From JAYODW01 sp038116745 (GTDB taxonomy: Bacteria > Pseudomonadota > Gammaproteobacteria > Ga0077536): 64,000 nucleotides of DNA. The notes below the pieces were generated by a model. The model was given only the letters and a program-made list of their open reading frames with translations, did no database searches and was not told the origin of the DNA. Below, piece by piece: positions 7,755 through 16,163 of this stretch (position 1 is its first letter; every line of letters starts with the position of its first letter). A program made the position numbers and the translations under genes. The DNA is taken from NCBI GenBank assembly GCA_038116745.1, contig JAYODW010000008.1, forward strand, positions 1-64,000, given 5' to 3'.

Positions 7755-9089
7755 ATGAATTCACCTAACGGCGGGCAGTCTGTCGCCATCATCGGAGCGG
7801 GCATTGCCGGCCTCGGCGCGGCCTGGGCGCTGTCACGCCGTCACCGCGTAACGCTTTACGAGCGGGATACCCGCTTTGGCGGCCATGCGCATACCGTTGT
7901 GGCCCGGGTGGAGGATAACGAGATCGCGGTGGACACCGGTTTCATCGTCTACAACGAGCGGAACTACCCGCACCTCATTGCCCTGTTCGATACGCTGCAG
8001 GTCGCAACCGCCACCAGCGACATGTCTTTCGGCGTCTCCGTCGACGGCGGCGCCCTCGAATATTCCGGGAGCGATCTCCGCGCGCTGTTCGCGCAGCCGC
8101 TGAATTCACTGCGGCCGCGCTTCTGGCGCATGTTGAAAGACATCGCGCGGTTCTACCGCAAGGCTGAAAGCTACCGCGAAGCCGCCGGCGCGGGCATGTC
8201 CATCGGCGAACTGCTGACCCGGGAGGCTTACTCGGACGCCTTTGTTGAGGACCATCTGATCCCGATGGCAGCGGCCATCTGGTCGGCCTCGCGCGACGAC
8301 ATCCGGCACTACCCAGCGGCCCGATTCATCGATTTCTTCGCAAATCACGGACTGCTCAGCCTGACTGACCGACCGCAGTGGCGCACGGTCATCGGGGGCA
8401 GTCAGGAGTACGTCAGGCGACTGCTTGATGCGAGTCCCATAGAACGCGCACCCTCCAGCCGGATCGCCACCGTGAGACGCCACAACCACGGTGTCGACCT
8501 GGTGATGGAAGATGGCCAGGCCCGAGCGTTTGACCAGGTCGTGCTGGCGACGCACGCGGACCAGGCCCTCGCTCTGCTCGAGAATCCCTCAGCCGACGAG
8601 CGTCAAATCCTCGGCAGCTTCCGCTACAGCCGCAACGCGACCTGGCTGCACCGCGACCCCCGCCTCATGCCGCGACGTCGCCGCGCGTGGTCCGCCTGGA
8701 ACTACCTGCAGCACTCATCCCGCGCCGGCCGTGTGCCGCTGAGCGTGAGCTACTGGATGAACCGCCTGCAGCCGCTGCCAACCAAACACCAGCTGTTCGT
8801 CACCCTTAATCCTGTGCAGGACCCGTTACCGGAGCTGGTTCACGGGCGCTTCGACTACGATCACCCGGTGTTCAACGAAGCAACAGCGCGTGCGCAGGGG
8901 GAATCTGCCGTTATTCAGGGCACCGACAATACCTGGTTCTGCGGCAGCTACTTGGGTCACGGATTCCACGAAGATGCCCTGCAATCAGGCCTGTGGGTCG
9001 CCGATCAGCTCGGCGCAGCGCCACCGTGGGCACACGGCTACGACCGTCTCCCGGCAGGTTTCAGCACGAGGACGCCACGTGCCGCCTGA
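7755..9089 (+). CDS. FAD-dependent amine-oxidase-fold oxidoreductase of the ChrR regulon
   Basis: A 444-residue flavoprotein. The FAD-binding dinucleotide motif IIGAGIAGLGAAWALS (about 12-27) is followed by the GG doublet RFGGHAHTV (about 42-50), and the C-terminus has WFCGSYLGHGFHEDALQSG, the usual flavin-closing block. This family (NAD(P)/FAD-dependent, protoporphyrinogen-oxidase or desaturase fold) occurs with DUF1365 and Cfa genes beside rpoE-chrR. In Rhodobacter, SigE targets of this kind have been tied to furan fatty-acid formation, so a role in fatty-acyl desaturation or oxidation is plausible. First gene of a three-gene operon under an ECF-type promoter, with an 11-base overlap with the next gene. 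Confidence 0.85.
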   Translation: MNSPNGGQSVAIIGAGIAGLGAAWALSRRHRVTLYERDTRFGGHAHTVVARVEDNEIAVDTGFIVYNERNYPHLIALFDTLQVATATSDMSFGVSVDGGALEYSGSDLRALFAQPLNSLRPRFWRMLKDIARFYRKAESYREAAGAGMSIGELLTREAYSDAFVEDHLIPMAAAIWSASRDDIRHYPAARFIDFFANHGLLSLTDRPQWRTVIGGSQEYVRRLLDASPIERAPSSRIATVRRHNHGVDLVMEDGQARAFDQVVLATHADQALALLENPSADERQILGSFRYSRNATWLHRDPRLMPRRRRAWSAWNYLQHSSRAGRVPLSVSYWMNRLQPLPTKHQLFVTLNPVQDPLPELVHGRFDYDHPVFNEATARAQGESAVIQGTDNTWFCGSYLGHGFHEDALQSGLWVADQLGAAPPWAHGYDRLPAGFSTRTPRAA

Positions 9090-9870
9090 GTCTGCTGCCC
9101 TGCGCTCTGCCATCTACTCCGGCCGTGTTCTGCACCACCGCTACGGAACGCCAGGCCACACGCTCGACTATCGGGTGTTCTACCTGTTGCTCGATCTCGA
9201 TGAGCTCCCGCAGGTCGCGACCCTCAGCGCCTGGCTGGGATGGAACAAGCCCGCCTGGTTCAGCTTCTACGACAAAGACCACGGCGACGGCGACGGCAGG
9301 GCGTTCAAAGACTGGCTGCACGGCTTGCTGGAACAGGCAGGGCTGCGCGCTCCGCGCTGGCGCTTCCAGCTGCTGTGTATGCCGCGTGTACTGGGCTATG
9401 TGTTCAACCCGATCAGCGTGATCTACTGCGAACGCGAGGACGGCACGCTCGGCGCGATGGTCTACGAGGTGAACAACACCTTTGGCGAGCGCCTGAGCTA
9501 TGTCGTGCCGGTGCAGGAATCGGCTGCGCGGACCATTCGACAGCGGTGCGACAAGGCACTCTTCGTCTCACCGTTTTTCGACATGCAGGGCGTTTATCAC
9601 TTCACGCTGAACCGCCCTGATGACCGGCTACAGCTGGGCATCGACTATCACGCCGACGGCGAACACCGCCTGCGCGCCCTGTTTCATGGAGAGCGCAGCG
9701 CGCTGACAGCAAGCAACCTGCGCCGTCTCGCCTGGCGCTATCCGCTGGCCACAGTAAAAGTCATGGCCGGTATTCACTACGAGGCACTGAAGCTGTGGCT
9801 GAAGCGGGTGCCGCTGGTGCGGCATGTCGCCCGCGGGCGGCAGCACTACTCCACGGGTTCGGGAGCATGA
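9079..9870 (+). CDS. DUF1365 family protein
   Basis: A 263-residue DUF1365 protein: AIYSGRVLHHRYGTPGH near the start, YRVFYLLLDLDEL, LLCMPRVLGYVFNPISVIYC, YEVNNTFGERLSY and SPFFDMQGVYHF, all conserved in the family. Its biochemical role is not established. It is nearly always encoded between the flavin oxidoreductase and the Cfa-type methyltransferase, so it probably acts on the same lipid. The open frame extends upstream inside the preceding gene. I chose GTG 9079 because it has a GAGG site upstream and gives the family N-terminus. It shares an ATGA overlap with the next gene. Confidence 0.85.
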   Translation: MPPESAALRSAIYSGRVLHHRYGTPGHTLDYRVFYLLLDLDELPQVATLSAWLGWNKPAWFSFYDKDHGDGDGRAFKDWLHGLLEQAGLRAPRWRFQLLCMPRVLGYVFNPISVIYCEREDGTLGAMVYEVNNTFGERLSYVVPVQESAARTIRQRCDKALFVSPFFDMQGVYHFTLNRPDDRLQLGIDYHADGEHRLRALFHGERSALTASNLRRLAWRYPLATVKVMAGIHYEALKLWLKRVPLVRHVARGRQHYSTGSGA

Positions 9871-11093
9871 TGCCGCAGACACCCGAAAGACCCATCACAC
9901 GCGGCCCGCTGTGGGACAAATCCATGCAGCGGCTTCTCAGCTGGCTGGGCAAGCGCATCGCGGTGGGTTCGTTGACCGTGGAGACCCCCAAAGGCGCGCT
10001 GCTCCACTTCTCCGGCACGGACAAACCTGAACTTTCCGCGCACTGGCAGCTACACGACTGGCAACCGCTCCGCCGTCTGTTCACCGGCGGCAGCATCGGC
10101 CTGGCAGAGACCTATCTCGAAGGCCGCTGGAGCACGCCCGACCTGACTGCGCTACTCGAAGTAGCGGCACTCAACGAACGTCATCTTGGCCGACCCGCGG
10201 AGGGTCTGGCGCTGAGTCGTCTGTTTCAGCGGCTGCGCCACGCCTGGCGGGATAACTCACGCCGGCAGGCACAGCGCAATATCGCCGCCCACTACGACCT
10301 GGGTAACGCGTTCTACGCGCTGTGGCTGGATCCCACCATGACCTACTCCTCGGCGCTGTTCGATGAGGGCACGGCCGATCTGGAGCAGGCCCAGCGCCGT
10401 AAGTACACGCGCCTGGCGCAGGTCGCCGGCCTCGAGTCTGGCGCACAGACGCTCGAAATCGGCTGCGGCTGGGGAGGATTCCTCGAACACGCGGCGCAGC
10501 ATCACGCGGTTGACATCCGGGGAATCTCAATCTCTCGCGCGCAGTGTGCCTACGCTCAGGAGCGTCTGCAGCGGCAGGCGCTGGACACCCGGGCCCGGGT
10601 CGAGTTCTGCGACTACCGCGACGTAAACGGTCGCTTCGACCAGGTGGTCTCAATCGAAATGTTCGAAGCGGTGGGCGAACGCTACTGGGGCGCGTACGCG
10701 GACACTTTGAAACGGGTATTGGCGCCGGACGGCACCGCTGCGCTGCAAATCATCACCATCGCAGAGGATCGTTTCGAAGCCTACCGACACCAGCCGGACT
10801 TTATTCAGCACTACATATTTCCCGGCGGGATGCTGCCGAGTAACCAGGCGCTGACAGCGCTGCTCGAGCGCGCCGGGCTGGAGATCCGCAGCCGTCTGCA
10901 TTTCGGCCAGGACTATGCGCGCACCCTCAGCGCATGGCGCGATCGTTTTGACGCCAGCTGGGGCGAGATCAAGACGCTGGGTTTCGACGAGCGCTTCAAA
11001 CGCCTGTGGCATTTCTATCTTGGCTACTGCGAAGCCGGCTTCCGGCAGCAGACGGTGGATGTTGTCCAGCTCGGGGTCGGGCACGCTACTTAG
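9867..11093 (+). CDS. Cyclopropane-fatty-acyl-phospholipid synthase family methyltransferase
   Basis: A 408-residue Cfa-type SAM-dependent lipid methyltransferase. It has an N-terminal lipid-binding part, then NIAAHYDLGNAFYALWLD and MTYSSALFDEG, the SAM motif LEIGCGWGGFLEHAA, EMFEAVGERYW and YIFPGGMLPS, all diagnostic of the family. It transfers a methylene or methyl group to unsaturated acyl chains of membrane phospholipid. In ChrR-controlled loci a homologue (CfaA/UfaM type) makes methylated or furan fatty acids that protect from singlet oxygen, so cyclopropane, methyl-branched or furan-precursor products are all possible. ATG 9867 overlaps the preceding stop (ATGA). Confidence 0.87.
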   Translation: MMPQTPERPITRGPLWDKSMQRLLSWLGKRIAVGSLTVETPKGALLHFSGTDKPELSAHWQLHDWQPLRRLFTGGSIGLAETYLEGRWSTPDLTALLEVAALNERHLGRPAEGLALSRLFQRLRHAWRDNSRRQAQRNIAAHYDLGNAFYALWLDPTMTYSSALFDEGTADLEQAQRRKYTRLAQVAGLESGAQTLEIGCGWGGFLEHAAQHHAVDIRGISISRAQCAYAQERLQRQALDTRARVEFCDYRDVNGRFDQVVSIEMFEAVGERYWGAYADTLKRVLAPDGTAALQIITIAEDRFEAYRHQPDFIQHYIFPGGMLPSNQALTALLERAGLEIRSRLHFGQDYARTLSAWRDRFDASWGEIKTLGFDERFKRLWHFYLGYCEAGFRQQTVDVVQLGVGHAT

Positions 11094-11099
11094 CGTGCC
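11080..11099. terminator. Convergent-gene hairpin
   Basis: GGCACGCTA-ct-TAGCGTGCC is a perfect 9-base inverted repeat spanning the cfa-type gene stop codon, in the 16-base gap before the converging operon end. No T-run is present. It can fold in RNA from either strand. Confidence 0.45.
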
Positions 11100-11109
11100 G
11101 CACGTGGTG

Positions 11110-11547
11110 TCAGTCAGCGGCGAAACGCCCACGCAGCCAGCGCAGTCCAGCGCCCACCACCGGCAACAGCTCGTACAGAGCTGCCGCATCCCAGTAATCC
11201 GCGTGCAGCAGCAGCCGACCGTCAGCATCAAACTCGAGGAGGCTGCACCCCTCGACCTCCCAGCGACGCCCGCGCAACCGCCTCAGGCCGGCATCCAGCT
11301 CCCAATGGACCAGCGCCCGACCAGCTGACGGATCGCACCACGCCCGGTCCAGCACCGTGAACCGGATCTCAGCAAGCTGCTCCTGCATGTCTTCAAACAC
11401 ACCGAGGAACGCCGGGATCCCGCTGCAGTCGGTGAACGGATCGCGGAAGCGCACCGCCGGCGCAAGCAGGCTGCCGAGACCCGCTGCGCCAGTGGCTTCG
11501 AACTGCTGCAGCCGCTGCAGATAGGTGTCGAGCGCATCGCCGCTCAC
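11110..11547 (-). CDS. NTF2-like (SnoaL) family protein
   Basis: A 145-residue protein with the alpha+beta-cone pattern of nuclear-transport-factor-2-like proteins: YLQRLQQFEATGAAGLGSLL at the N-terminus, VRFRDPFTDCSGIPAFLG, then strand blocks ending in FDADGRLLLHADYWDAAALY. Members of this set in ChrR loci have no established reaction. They may bind a lipid or act as small isomerases. It is the last gene of the four-gene minus operon, with an ATGA overlap with the SDR gene, so it should respond to the same ECF promoter. Confidence 0.78.
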   Translation of the reverse strand: MSGDALDTYLQRLQQFEATGAAGLGSLLAPAVRFRDPFTDCSGIPAFLGVFEDMQEQLAEIRFTVLDRAWCDPSAGRALVHWELDAGLRRLRGRRWEVEGCSLLEFDADGRLLLHADYWDAAALYELLPVVGAGLRWLRGRFAAD

Positions 11548-12299
11548 CGCCGCAGCATCCGACGACGCAGCGGCAGACTCAGACTTTCAGGCAGCGCCGC
11601 CAGCAGCCACATGACCGCACTCATACGCCGTGGAAACCGGATCTGGTAGCGACCGGCATCGAGCCCGCGGCGGATCACCCGCGCCGCCTTTTCTGGCGGG
11701 ACCAGGAAGGGCATCGGGAAATCATTCAGCGCCGTCAGCGGGGTACGCACGAAGCCCGGGCTGACCACAGACAGACGCAGGCCGGCACGTTCCATCTCCG
11801 GTCGCAGCGCCTGGCAGATCCGTTCAAGGGCCGCTTTGCTGGCACTGTAGGGACCGGCATAGGGCAGCCCGATCTGCCCCGCCAGCGAGCTCACGACCGC
11901 AATATGACCGCGACCTCGGGCCCGCATACCCGGCAGCAAAAGCTCGAGAGCGTGCACGACCGCGAACACATTGAGCTCGAACAGAGTCCGCACAGGTTCC
12001 AGCGCAAAATTATCCAGACCCATTGGCGAGTAGGTGCCGGCGTTGAGGATCACGAAGTCGGGCGGGCCGCCATGGGCGTCGAGGCTGGTCAGCGCGGCGG
12101 AGAGCGCGGCCGGGTCGGTGACATCTGCGGGCAGGCTGTGCGCCCGGGCTCCGAGCTCGCCCACAAGCGCTTCAAGCCGGACGCGATCGCGCGCGGTGAG
12201 ATATACCGTCGCACCCGCCGCTGCGTACTCCCGCGCCAGCGCCTCACCGATACCGCTGCTGGCTCCCGTAATCCAGACGCGGGCGGACGCTGAGGTCAT
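11544..12299 (-). CDS. Short-chain dehydrogenase/reductase in the ChrR-type regulon
   Basis: A 251-residue classical SDR: cofactor motif TGASSGIGEALA (about 11-22), LNAGTYSP, catalytic Ser in VVSSLAGQIG and active-site YSASK. It should oxidise or reduce a hydroxyl/keto group with NAD(P)(H). The C-terminus ends in basic and hydrophobic residues (PLRRRMLRR), which suggests membrane association. The start ATG 12299 overlaps the preceding stop by four bases. A start four codons earlier would overlap more and lacks support. Such SDRs recur in rpoE-chrR gene neighbourhoods. Confidence 0.85.
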   Translation of the reverse strand: MTSASARVWITGASSGIGEALAREYAAAGATVYLTARDRVRLEALVGELGARAHSLPADVTDPAALSAALTSLDAHGGPPDFVILNAGTYSPMGLDNFALEPVRTLFELNVFAVVHALELLLPGMRARGRGHIAVVSSLAGQIGLPYAGPYSASKAALERICQALRPEMERAGLRLSVVSPGFVRTPLTALNDFPMPFLVPPEKAARVIRRGLDAGRYQIRFPRRMSAVMWLLAALPESLSLPLRRRMLRR

Positions 12300-12979
12300 G
12301 AACCGCCGCATCCGCTGCAGACATAGCTGATGGTCGAGCCGTCGCTGGCCTCGAATTCGAGTCCCACCCAGCGTCCGTCGACATACCAGGATCGCGTCTT
12401 CTCAAGGTCACCGGTGTACGCGTAACACTGCGCTCCAGGCAGCGCCATCCCGACGTCCCCGGCGCCGTCGCGACAGGGTTTGATGGCGACACGGTTCAGG
12501 CGCCCGGTAAGCGTGTTGAGAACAAGCTCATCGTCGAGCACCGCCGGATTCCAGTGGTCGGTGGGCAGTATTTCTGGCGCGGCGCTGAATTCACCGTGCG
12601 GGCCGGACACCATCAGCGCGCCGTCCACCGCATGCGCGCTGAGCTGCTCGGTAACCCCGTTGGTGGTGTTGCTCGCCTGCAGCGTTACCAGGCGCTCTCC
12701 ACACCAACGGGTGCTTGATTCGTAATGGAAACGATGCACCGGAATCTTGAGGAATGTGATCCGCAGATCCATCGTCGTCTCTACAGTCAGACCGGCGCCG
12801 TCGGGGATAAAGCGGGTGACGTGTTGCCCGACGCGACGGCCGTTGCGCAGGACTTCAAATGCGATCTGGCTGCCATAAGCGCGGCTGGCAAAGTCGCGCA
12901 GGGCCGGCGGATCACCACACCCAGCCGATGCCTGCATGCACGTGCAGCCGAGCAGCAGGCTAATCAGCCGGCGGCGCAT
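12296..12979 (-). CDS. DUF6134-like exported protein
   Basis: A 227-residue protein with a signal peptide (MRRRLISLLLGCTCMQASAG). The mature part has FEVLRNGRRVGQHVTRF, VETTMDLRITFLKIPVHRFH, STRWCGERLVTLQASNTTNG and DHWNPAVLDDELVLNTLTG. I recognise this pattern as the DUF6134 family, which often lies in ChrR-type clusters. Function unknown; a periplasmic or envelope-bound role is inferred. Cysteine pairs are present at the C-terminus (CSGCGGS). It overlaps the DUF3833 gene end by 20 bases and the SDR start by four bases, all in one operon. Confidence 0.7.
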   Translation of the reverse strand: MRRRLISLLLGCTCMQASAGCGDPPALRDFASRAYGSQIAFEVLRNGRRVGQHVTRFIPDGAGLTVETTMDLRITFLKIPVHRFHYESSTRWCGERLVTLQASNTTNGVTEQLSAHAVDGALMVSGPHGEFSAAPEILPTDHWNPAVLDDELVLNTLTGRLNRVAIKPCRDGAGDVGMALPGAQCYAYTGDLEKTRSWYVDGRWVGLEFEASDGSTISYVCSGCGGS

Positions 12980-13535
12980 CCATCTTCAACATGAACAGGG
13001 TCACCTCCGCCACTGTAATGCCGAATTTGCGGATGTACGAACGATTTACCAGGGCCTCGCCGTCAAGCTGCCACATCCAGTCGTCGAAGCTGACCCGGTA
13101 GCTGGAACCGTCCACCGTCAGGTCCATCTGGTAGTTCCAACGCAGCGCGTTTCCAGCAGATTCTCCGCTGGCCGCGCCGACGATATCTCCAGCACGACCC
13201 GAAAATCGCCCGTGTCCCGCGCGCTCAATGCGCCACTGGCGCGTGTCCAGCTCACCGTCCGCGTAGACAAAGCGTTCGTCCAGCACCAGTTCGTCGCCGA
13301 CCACCCGGCCCTGCATGTCGACCTGAAACTGGCGCACGACCCGTCCACGCCAGTCCTGCACTATGCCCCAGGCGCGCGTATGGCCGGAGAAAAACACCAG
13401 CGGGTCGAACACCGGGCTGCTCTGCGCGCTGTCTTCGAGCTGCACGCGACTGCAGCCGTTCACCGCGAGCAGACTCATGACCATCGCCAGGAGCCGACCG
13501 GGAATCAGGGTGTAACGATTAAGTAAGGACATCAT
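12960..13535 (-). CDS. DUF3833 family lipoprotein
   Basis: A 191-residue probable lipoprotein: basic start, hydrophobic stretch and a lipobox ending in Cys28 (LLAVNGC). The body has the DUF3833 pattern: FDPLVFFSGHTRAWGIVQD, FVYADGELDTRQWRIER, GRFSGRAGDIVGAASGES and VSFDDWMWQLDGEALVNRS. The family is unnamed functionally and is a regular partner of Cfa and ChrR genes, so an envelope lipid-related role is inferred. It is the first gene of the operon, and the ECF-type promoter's -10 ends only four bases before the ATG, so the message may be leaderless. Confidence 0.85.
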   Translation of the reverse strand: MMSLLNRYTLIPGRLLAMVMSLLAVNGCSRVQLEDSAQSSPVFDPLVFFSGHTRAWGIVQDWRGRVVRQFQVDMQGRVVGDELVLDERFVYADGELDTRQWRIERAGHGRFSGRAGDIVGAASGESAGNALRWNYQMDLTVDGSSYRVSFDDWMWQLDGEALVNRSYIRKFGITVAEVTLFMLKMDAPPAD

Positions 13536-13539
13536 GCGA

Positions 13540-13569
13540 GAACTACGCCGACCCCGTGACCGGGGATCA
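13540..13569 (-). promoter_or_regulatory. Third ECF (SigE/ChrR-type) promoter, ahead of DUF3833
   Basis: On the minus strand TGATCC (13569-13564), an 18-base spacer and TAGTTC (13545-13540) match the spacing of the two promoters at 7.7 kb. It would drive DUF3833-DUF6134-SDR-NTF2. Confidence 0.55.
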
Positions 13570-13604
13570 CAACTGTCGGGTTAGTGACGCCGTCCAGATC
13601 GGCC

Positions 13605-14543
13605 TCAGTCCGTGACCTCAGCGCGCTGAGCCGCCAGTGCTGCCACTGAGTCCACAGCCGCAGTCACCGCTCGGGGATGGGTCACATGCAGATTGTGGCC
13701 CGAGCCGCTGACGATCCGCAGCTCGCCGCTCGCCGACAGCGCCGCCAGCGAGCGCTGGAGCTTGTGCCAATGGGCTTCCTGAGACGCGTCGCTGCCGGCC
13801 TCGTGATCCCGCGACAGCACCACCAGAGGCAGATTCCCGAGGCGCCCGCTGGCCGCCACCAGTGCCGCGCTGGCAGAAAATCCGGCCAGCTCGTCCATCT
13901 GGGCAAAGACGGCCTTGCGGCGGGAGTTGAGAAACATGGATTGGGCCAGCGCCGGCGGCAGATCATCGAAGTCGGCCTCGAACCGCCTCACGTCGAGGGC
14001 GTTACGCTGCAGGGGCTGCCCCGGGGCCGCCGTTCCAGTCTGCGGAATTTCATCCGGATGCGAGGAGTCCACCAGAACCATCCCCGCCACCATATCCGGC
14101 GCGCGCGCGGCAAACAGCCGCATGATGAAACCGCCGTAAGAATGACCTACCAGCAGGTAAGGGGGTGGCTCCCCGATCGCCTCGAGCAACTGCACCAGCT
14201 CAGCCAGTTCCACGTCCGCAGTGCGGGGCGCCGGGCCGGTGTCGCTCCATGCATAGCCCGCCCGGTCGTAACTGCATACGCGATGATCTTCAGAGAGCGC
14301 TGTCTGCACGTCCGACCACTCCACCGCGCTCCCGCCGAGCCCTGCATCGATCACAACCGTCGGCCCCTGACTCCCACTGCAGTGGTAATAGAGCCGGTGC
14401 GTGCCAAGGCTGGCGAACCGCCCCGGTGGCGGACTGCCGAACAGTGCGGTGGCGCTCGACTCAACCGCAGCAGCCGGCTCGGTTAAAGCGGCCAGTACAA
14501 GACAAATCGTCACGCACAGTCGATGGCAGCGGAAAGCGGTCAT
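13605..14543 (-). CDS. Exported alpha/beta hydrolase
   Basis: A 312-residue alpha/beta hydrolase with a Sec signal peptide (CVTICLVLAALTEPAAAVES). Nucleophile elbow VGHSYGGFIMRL (about 132-143), acid region VVLSRDHEAG, and the catalytic His in SGSGHNLHVTHP near the C-terminus. VVIDAGLGGSAVEW replaces the usual HG oxyanion motif, as in many haloperoxidase/esterase-type members. Substrate unknown; a periplasmic esterase or peptidase is likely. It lies on its own, behind the promoter of the DUF3833 operon and 248 bases from the next gene. Confidence 0.83.
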   Translation of the reverse strand: MTAFRCHRLCVTICLVLAALTEPAAAVESSATALFGSPPPGRFASLGTHRLYYHCSGSQGPTVVIDAGLGGSAVEWSDVQTALSEDHRVCSYDRAGYAWSDTGPAPRTADVELAELVQLLEAIGEPPPYLLVGHSYGGFIMRLFAARAPDMVAGMVLVDSSHPDEIPQTGTAAPGQPLQRNALDVRRFEADFDDLPPALAQSMFLNSRRKAVFAQMDELAGFSASAALVAASGRLGNLPLVVLSRDHEAGSDASQEAHWHKLQRSLAALSASGELRIVSGSGHNLHVTHPRAVTAAVDSVAALAAQRAEVTD

Positions 14544-14791
14544 GTTGATCTGCCCCTTGACGGATGTGGCCAGCGTGCAGCTTGCGCGGGCATGCAGGCT
14601 GGAGAAGAAAGGGCGGTGCCGGTTACAGCTGGTGCGGTGTGGGGTACCAGGTGCGCCCTCGGATCCAAGGCCGGCACCGCTTGGGAGACACTACGCCCTG
14701 ATGTGCAATCTGGTTCACTACCCGCGCGGGGGCGGCCACGCTCAGGTCGGCCAGCGTAAGCCTGCTGACCCGCCCGGTTCAGCCGCATTAT

Positions 14792-15433
14792 TCAGTCGCC
14801 GGGCCTGGCAGCGCGTTCAGCAGCGCCGAGCGGCACTGCGAACAGAAATGGCGCAAGCCACAGCATCCAGTGCGCACGCACCGCGTGCTGCAACAAGGCA
14901 AGCACCACCAGATACCAGCACAGCGCCAGTGGCGGGCCCAGTCGGCGATAACCGCGGAAAACCGCATTACCTCCTGCCGCAACTGGAGAAACCAGCACCC
15001 AGACATTCAACAGCGCGCACAGATAGCAGTTGATCAACACGTACAGGGTCAGACTGCGCGCCTCGAGCCAGGCATCGAGCGAGATGGGATAGAACACCAG
15101 ACCGAGAGCGAAGAACGCCAGAGTCCACGTCTGCGAGGTAGAGAAATAACGGGTTTCAGCGAATTTCAACAGGTGCAGCAGGTTCAGCCAGTAGACCATG
15201 ATGTGAAAAAAGCACAGCAGGGCCATGAGCATGGGCAGCGGGTTGTCGCCAAAAGCAACCGCGTGTCCCCAGCCTAGTTTGACGATCAGAAATACCGTCG
15301 CGAGGCTGACCGCGTTATTGAGCAGCGACAGCACCAGGTCGCCGCGGTAAGGAGACAGAAGGCCATTTGTGCTCCCTGGGAGTGCAGCGGCCGGCTGCGC
15401 TTCGTCTGACCCGTGTTCCGATGACGTAATCAC
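14792..15433 (-). CDS. Multi-pass membrane protein of unknown function
   Basis: A 213-residue protein with about five or six hydrophobic segments: DLVLSLLNNAVSLATVFLIV, LPMLMALLCFFHIMVYWLNL, LAFFALGLVFYPISLD, SLTLYVLINCYLCALLNVW, LALCWYLVVLALLQHAV and WMLWLAPFLFAVPLG. I do not recognise a family. The frame runs into the N gap, but GTG 15433 preceded by GGAGAA at the right distance gives a complete gene that does not depend on the missing bases. It may belong to an operon interrupted by the gap. Confidence 0.62.
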   Translation of the reverse strand: MITSSEHGSDEAQPAAALPGSTNGLLSPYRGDLVLSLLNNAVSLATVFLIVKLGWGHAVAFGDNPLPMLMALLCFFHIMVYWLNLLHLLKFAETRYFSTSQTWTLAFFALGLVFYPISLDAWLEARSLTLYVLINCYLCALLNVWVLVSPVAAGGNAVFRGYRRLGPPLALCWYLVVLALLQHAVRAHWMLWLAPFLFAVPLGAAERAARPGD

Positions 15434-15462
15434 ATCCAGCGTTCTCCATGTCAGGCCGCAGG

Positions 15463-15562
15463 NNNNNNNNNNNNNNNNNNNNNNNNNNNNNNNNNNNNNN
15501 NNNNNNNNNNNNNNNNNNNNNNNNNNNNNNNNNNNNNNNNNNNNNNNNNNNNNNNNNNNNNN
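15463..15562. other. Assembly gap (100 N)
   Basis: Exactly 100 undetermined bases, the usual placeholder for a scaffold join of unknown length. It cuts the 3' end of the Rap1a-like gene. Any gene between it and the membrane protein is lost. Confidence 0.99.
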
Positions 15563-15975
15563 GGACAGGGAAACGCCCGGGTGAGCGCATCGATCACGTG
15601 ATAGGCGGCGGAGTGTTCGAGCGGTACGTGACTGCCGTCGAGCTGCTGCGCGACGATGCGGGCCAGTTGCCCGATCGGGACGCGATCCGGTACGCAAAAC
15701 GGAGGCTGCAGTCCGTTCAGTGCGGCTGCGTTGCTGGCGCCGTCATAGGCGCCGGAGATGTAGCCGAGACATGCGTCATTGTCCGGATTCTCGCAATAGC
15801 GCTTGAGCGTCTCCCCGCTGGTGAAGTAAGCGCCCGCCAGCAAAGGCTGTGTCAAGCATATCGAGGCCACCAGCAGGCACAAACGTCGGCGGCACACGGG
15901 CTTCGAGGAATCGGGTCGGAGCTGCGCTCCGCCTTGGTTCAACCCCCCCGGGGCGCGGTTCAGAAACGCGCTCAT
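15563..15975 (-). CDS. Rap1a/Tai-like exported protein, 3' end lost in the gap
   Basis: About 137 residues are visible. A hydrophobic export segment (LCLLVASICLTQPLLAGAYF) is followed by TSGETLKRYCENPDNDACLG, YISGAYDGASN, PPFCVPDRVPIGQLARIV and ALTRAFPC, the spaced-cysteine pattern of the Rap1a/Tai family. The family was named for type VI amidase-immunity proteins, but most members sit outside T6SS loci. Nothing here suggests T6SS, so a general periplasmic role is more likely. The start overlaps the DUF2783 stop (ATGA). Only a few residues after the last Cys are probably missing. Confidence 0.7.
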
Positions 15976-16163
15976 GGCTTCAGATCCCGAAGCGCCAGCT
16001 CGAGCGCTTGCATCACTTTCTGCCGGTCACCGATTTCATGTGCCAGCGCCAGACACAGTTTGCTCAACAACAGCGCTTCGTGCTCCGGACCTGCGCTGTC
16101 AATGGCCTGCGCCACGGCGTCGTAGATCTGCTCGAGATCGGAAAATGTCATGGTGTCATTCAT
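15972..16163 (-). CDS. DUF2783 family small protein
   Basis: A 63-residue helical protein: LEQIYDAVAQAIDSAGPEHE, SKLCLALAHEIGDRQKVMQA. The L-x-LA-xxIGD pattern identifies DUF2783, regularly encoded right after FAD-dependent aromatic monooxygenases, with no assigned function. A longer frame exists, but ATG 16163 overlaps the monooxygenase stop by four bases and fits the family length. It may be a small accessory subunit or regulator of that enzyme. Confidence 0.8.
   Translation of the reverse strand: MNDTMTFSDLEQIYDAVAQAIDSAGPEHEALLLSKLCLALAHEIGDRQKVMQALELALRDLKP

Noticed and set aside
8890..9078. N-terminal extension of the DUF1365 frame
   Set aside because: It lies within the flavin oxidoreductase gene in another frame and encodes no conserved residues. 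GTG 9079 has a ribosome site and gives the family N-terminus.
15563..15975. Rap1a/Tai protein as evidence of a type VI secretion locus
   Set aside because: No amidase effector, Hcp, VgrG or Tss gene is in the window. The family is widely found outside T6SS.
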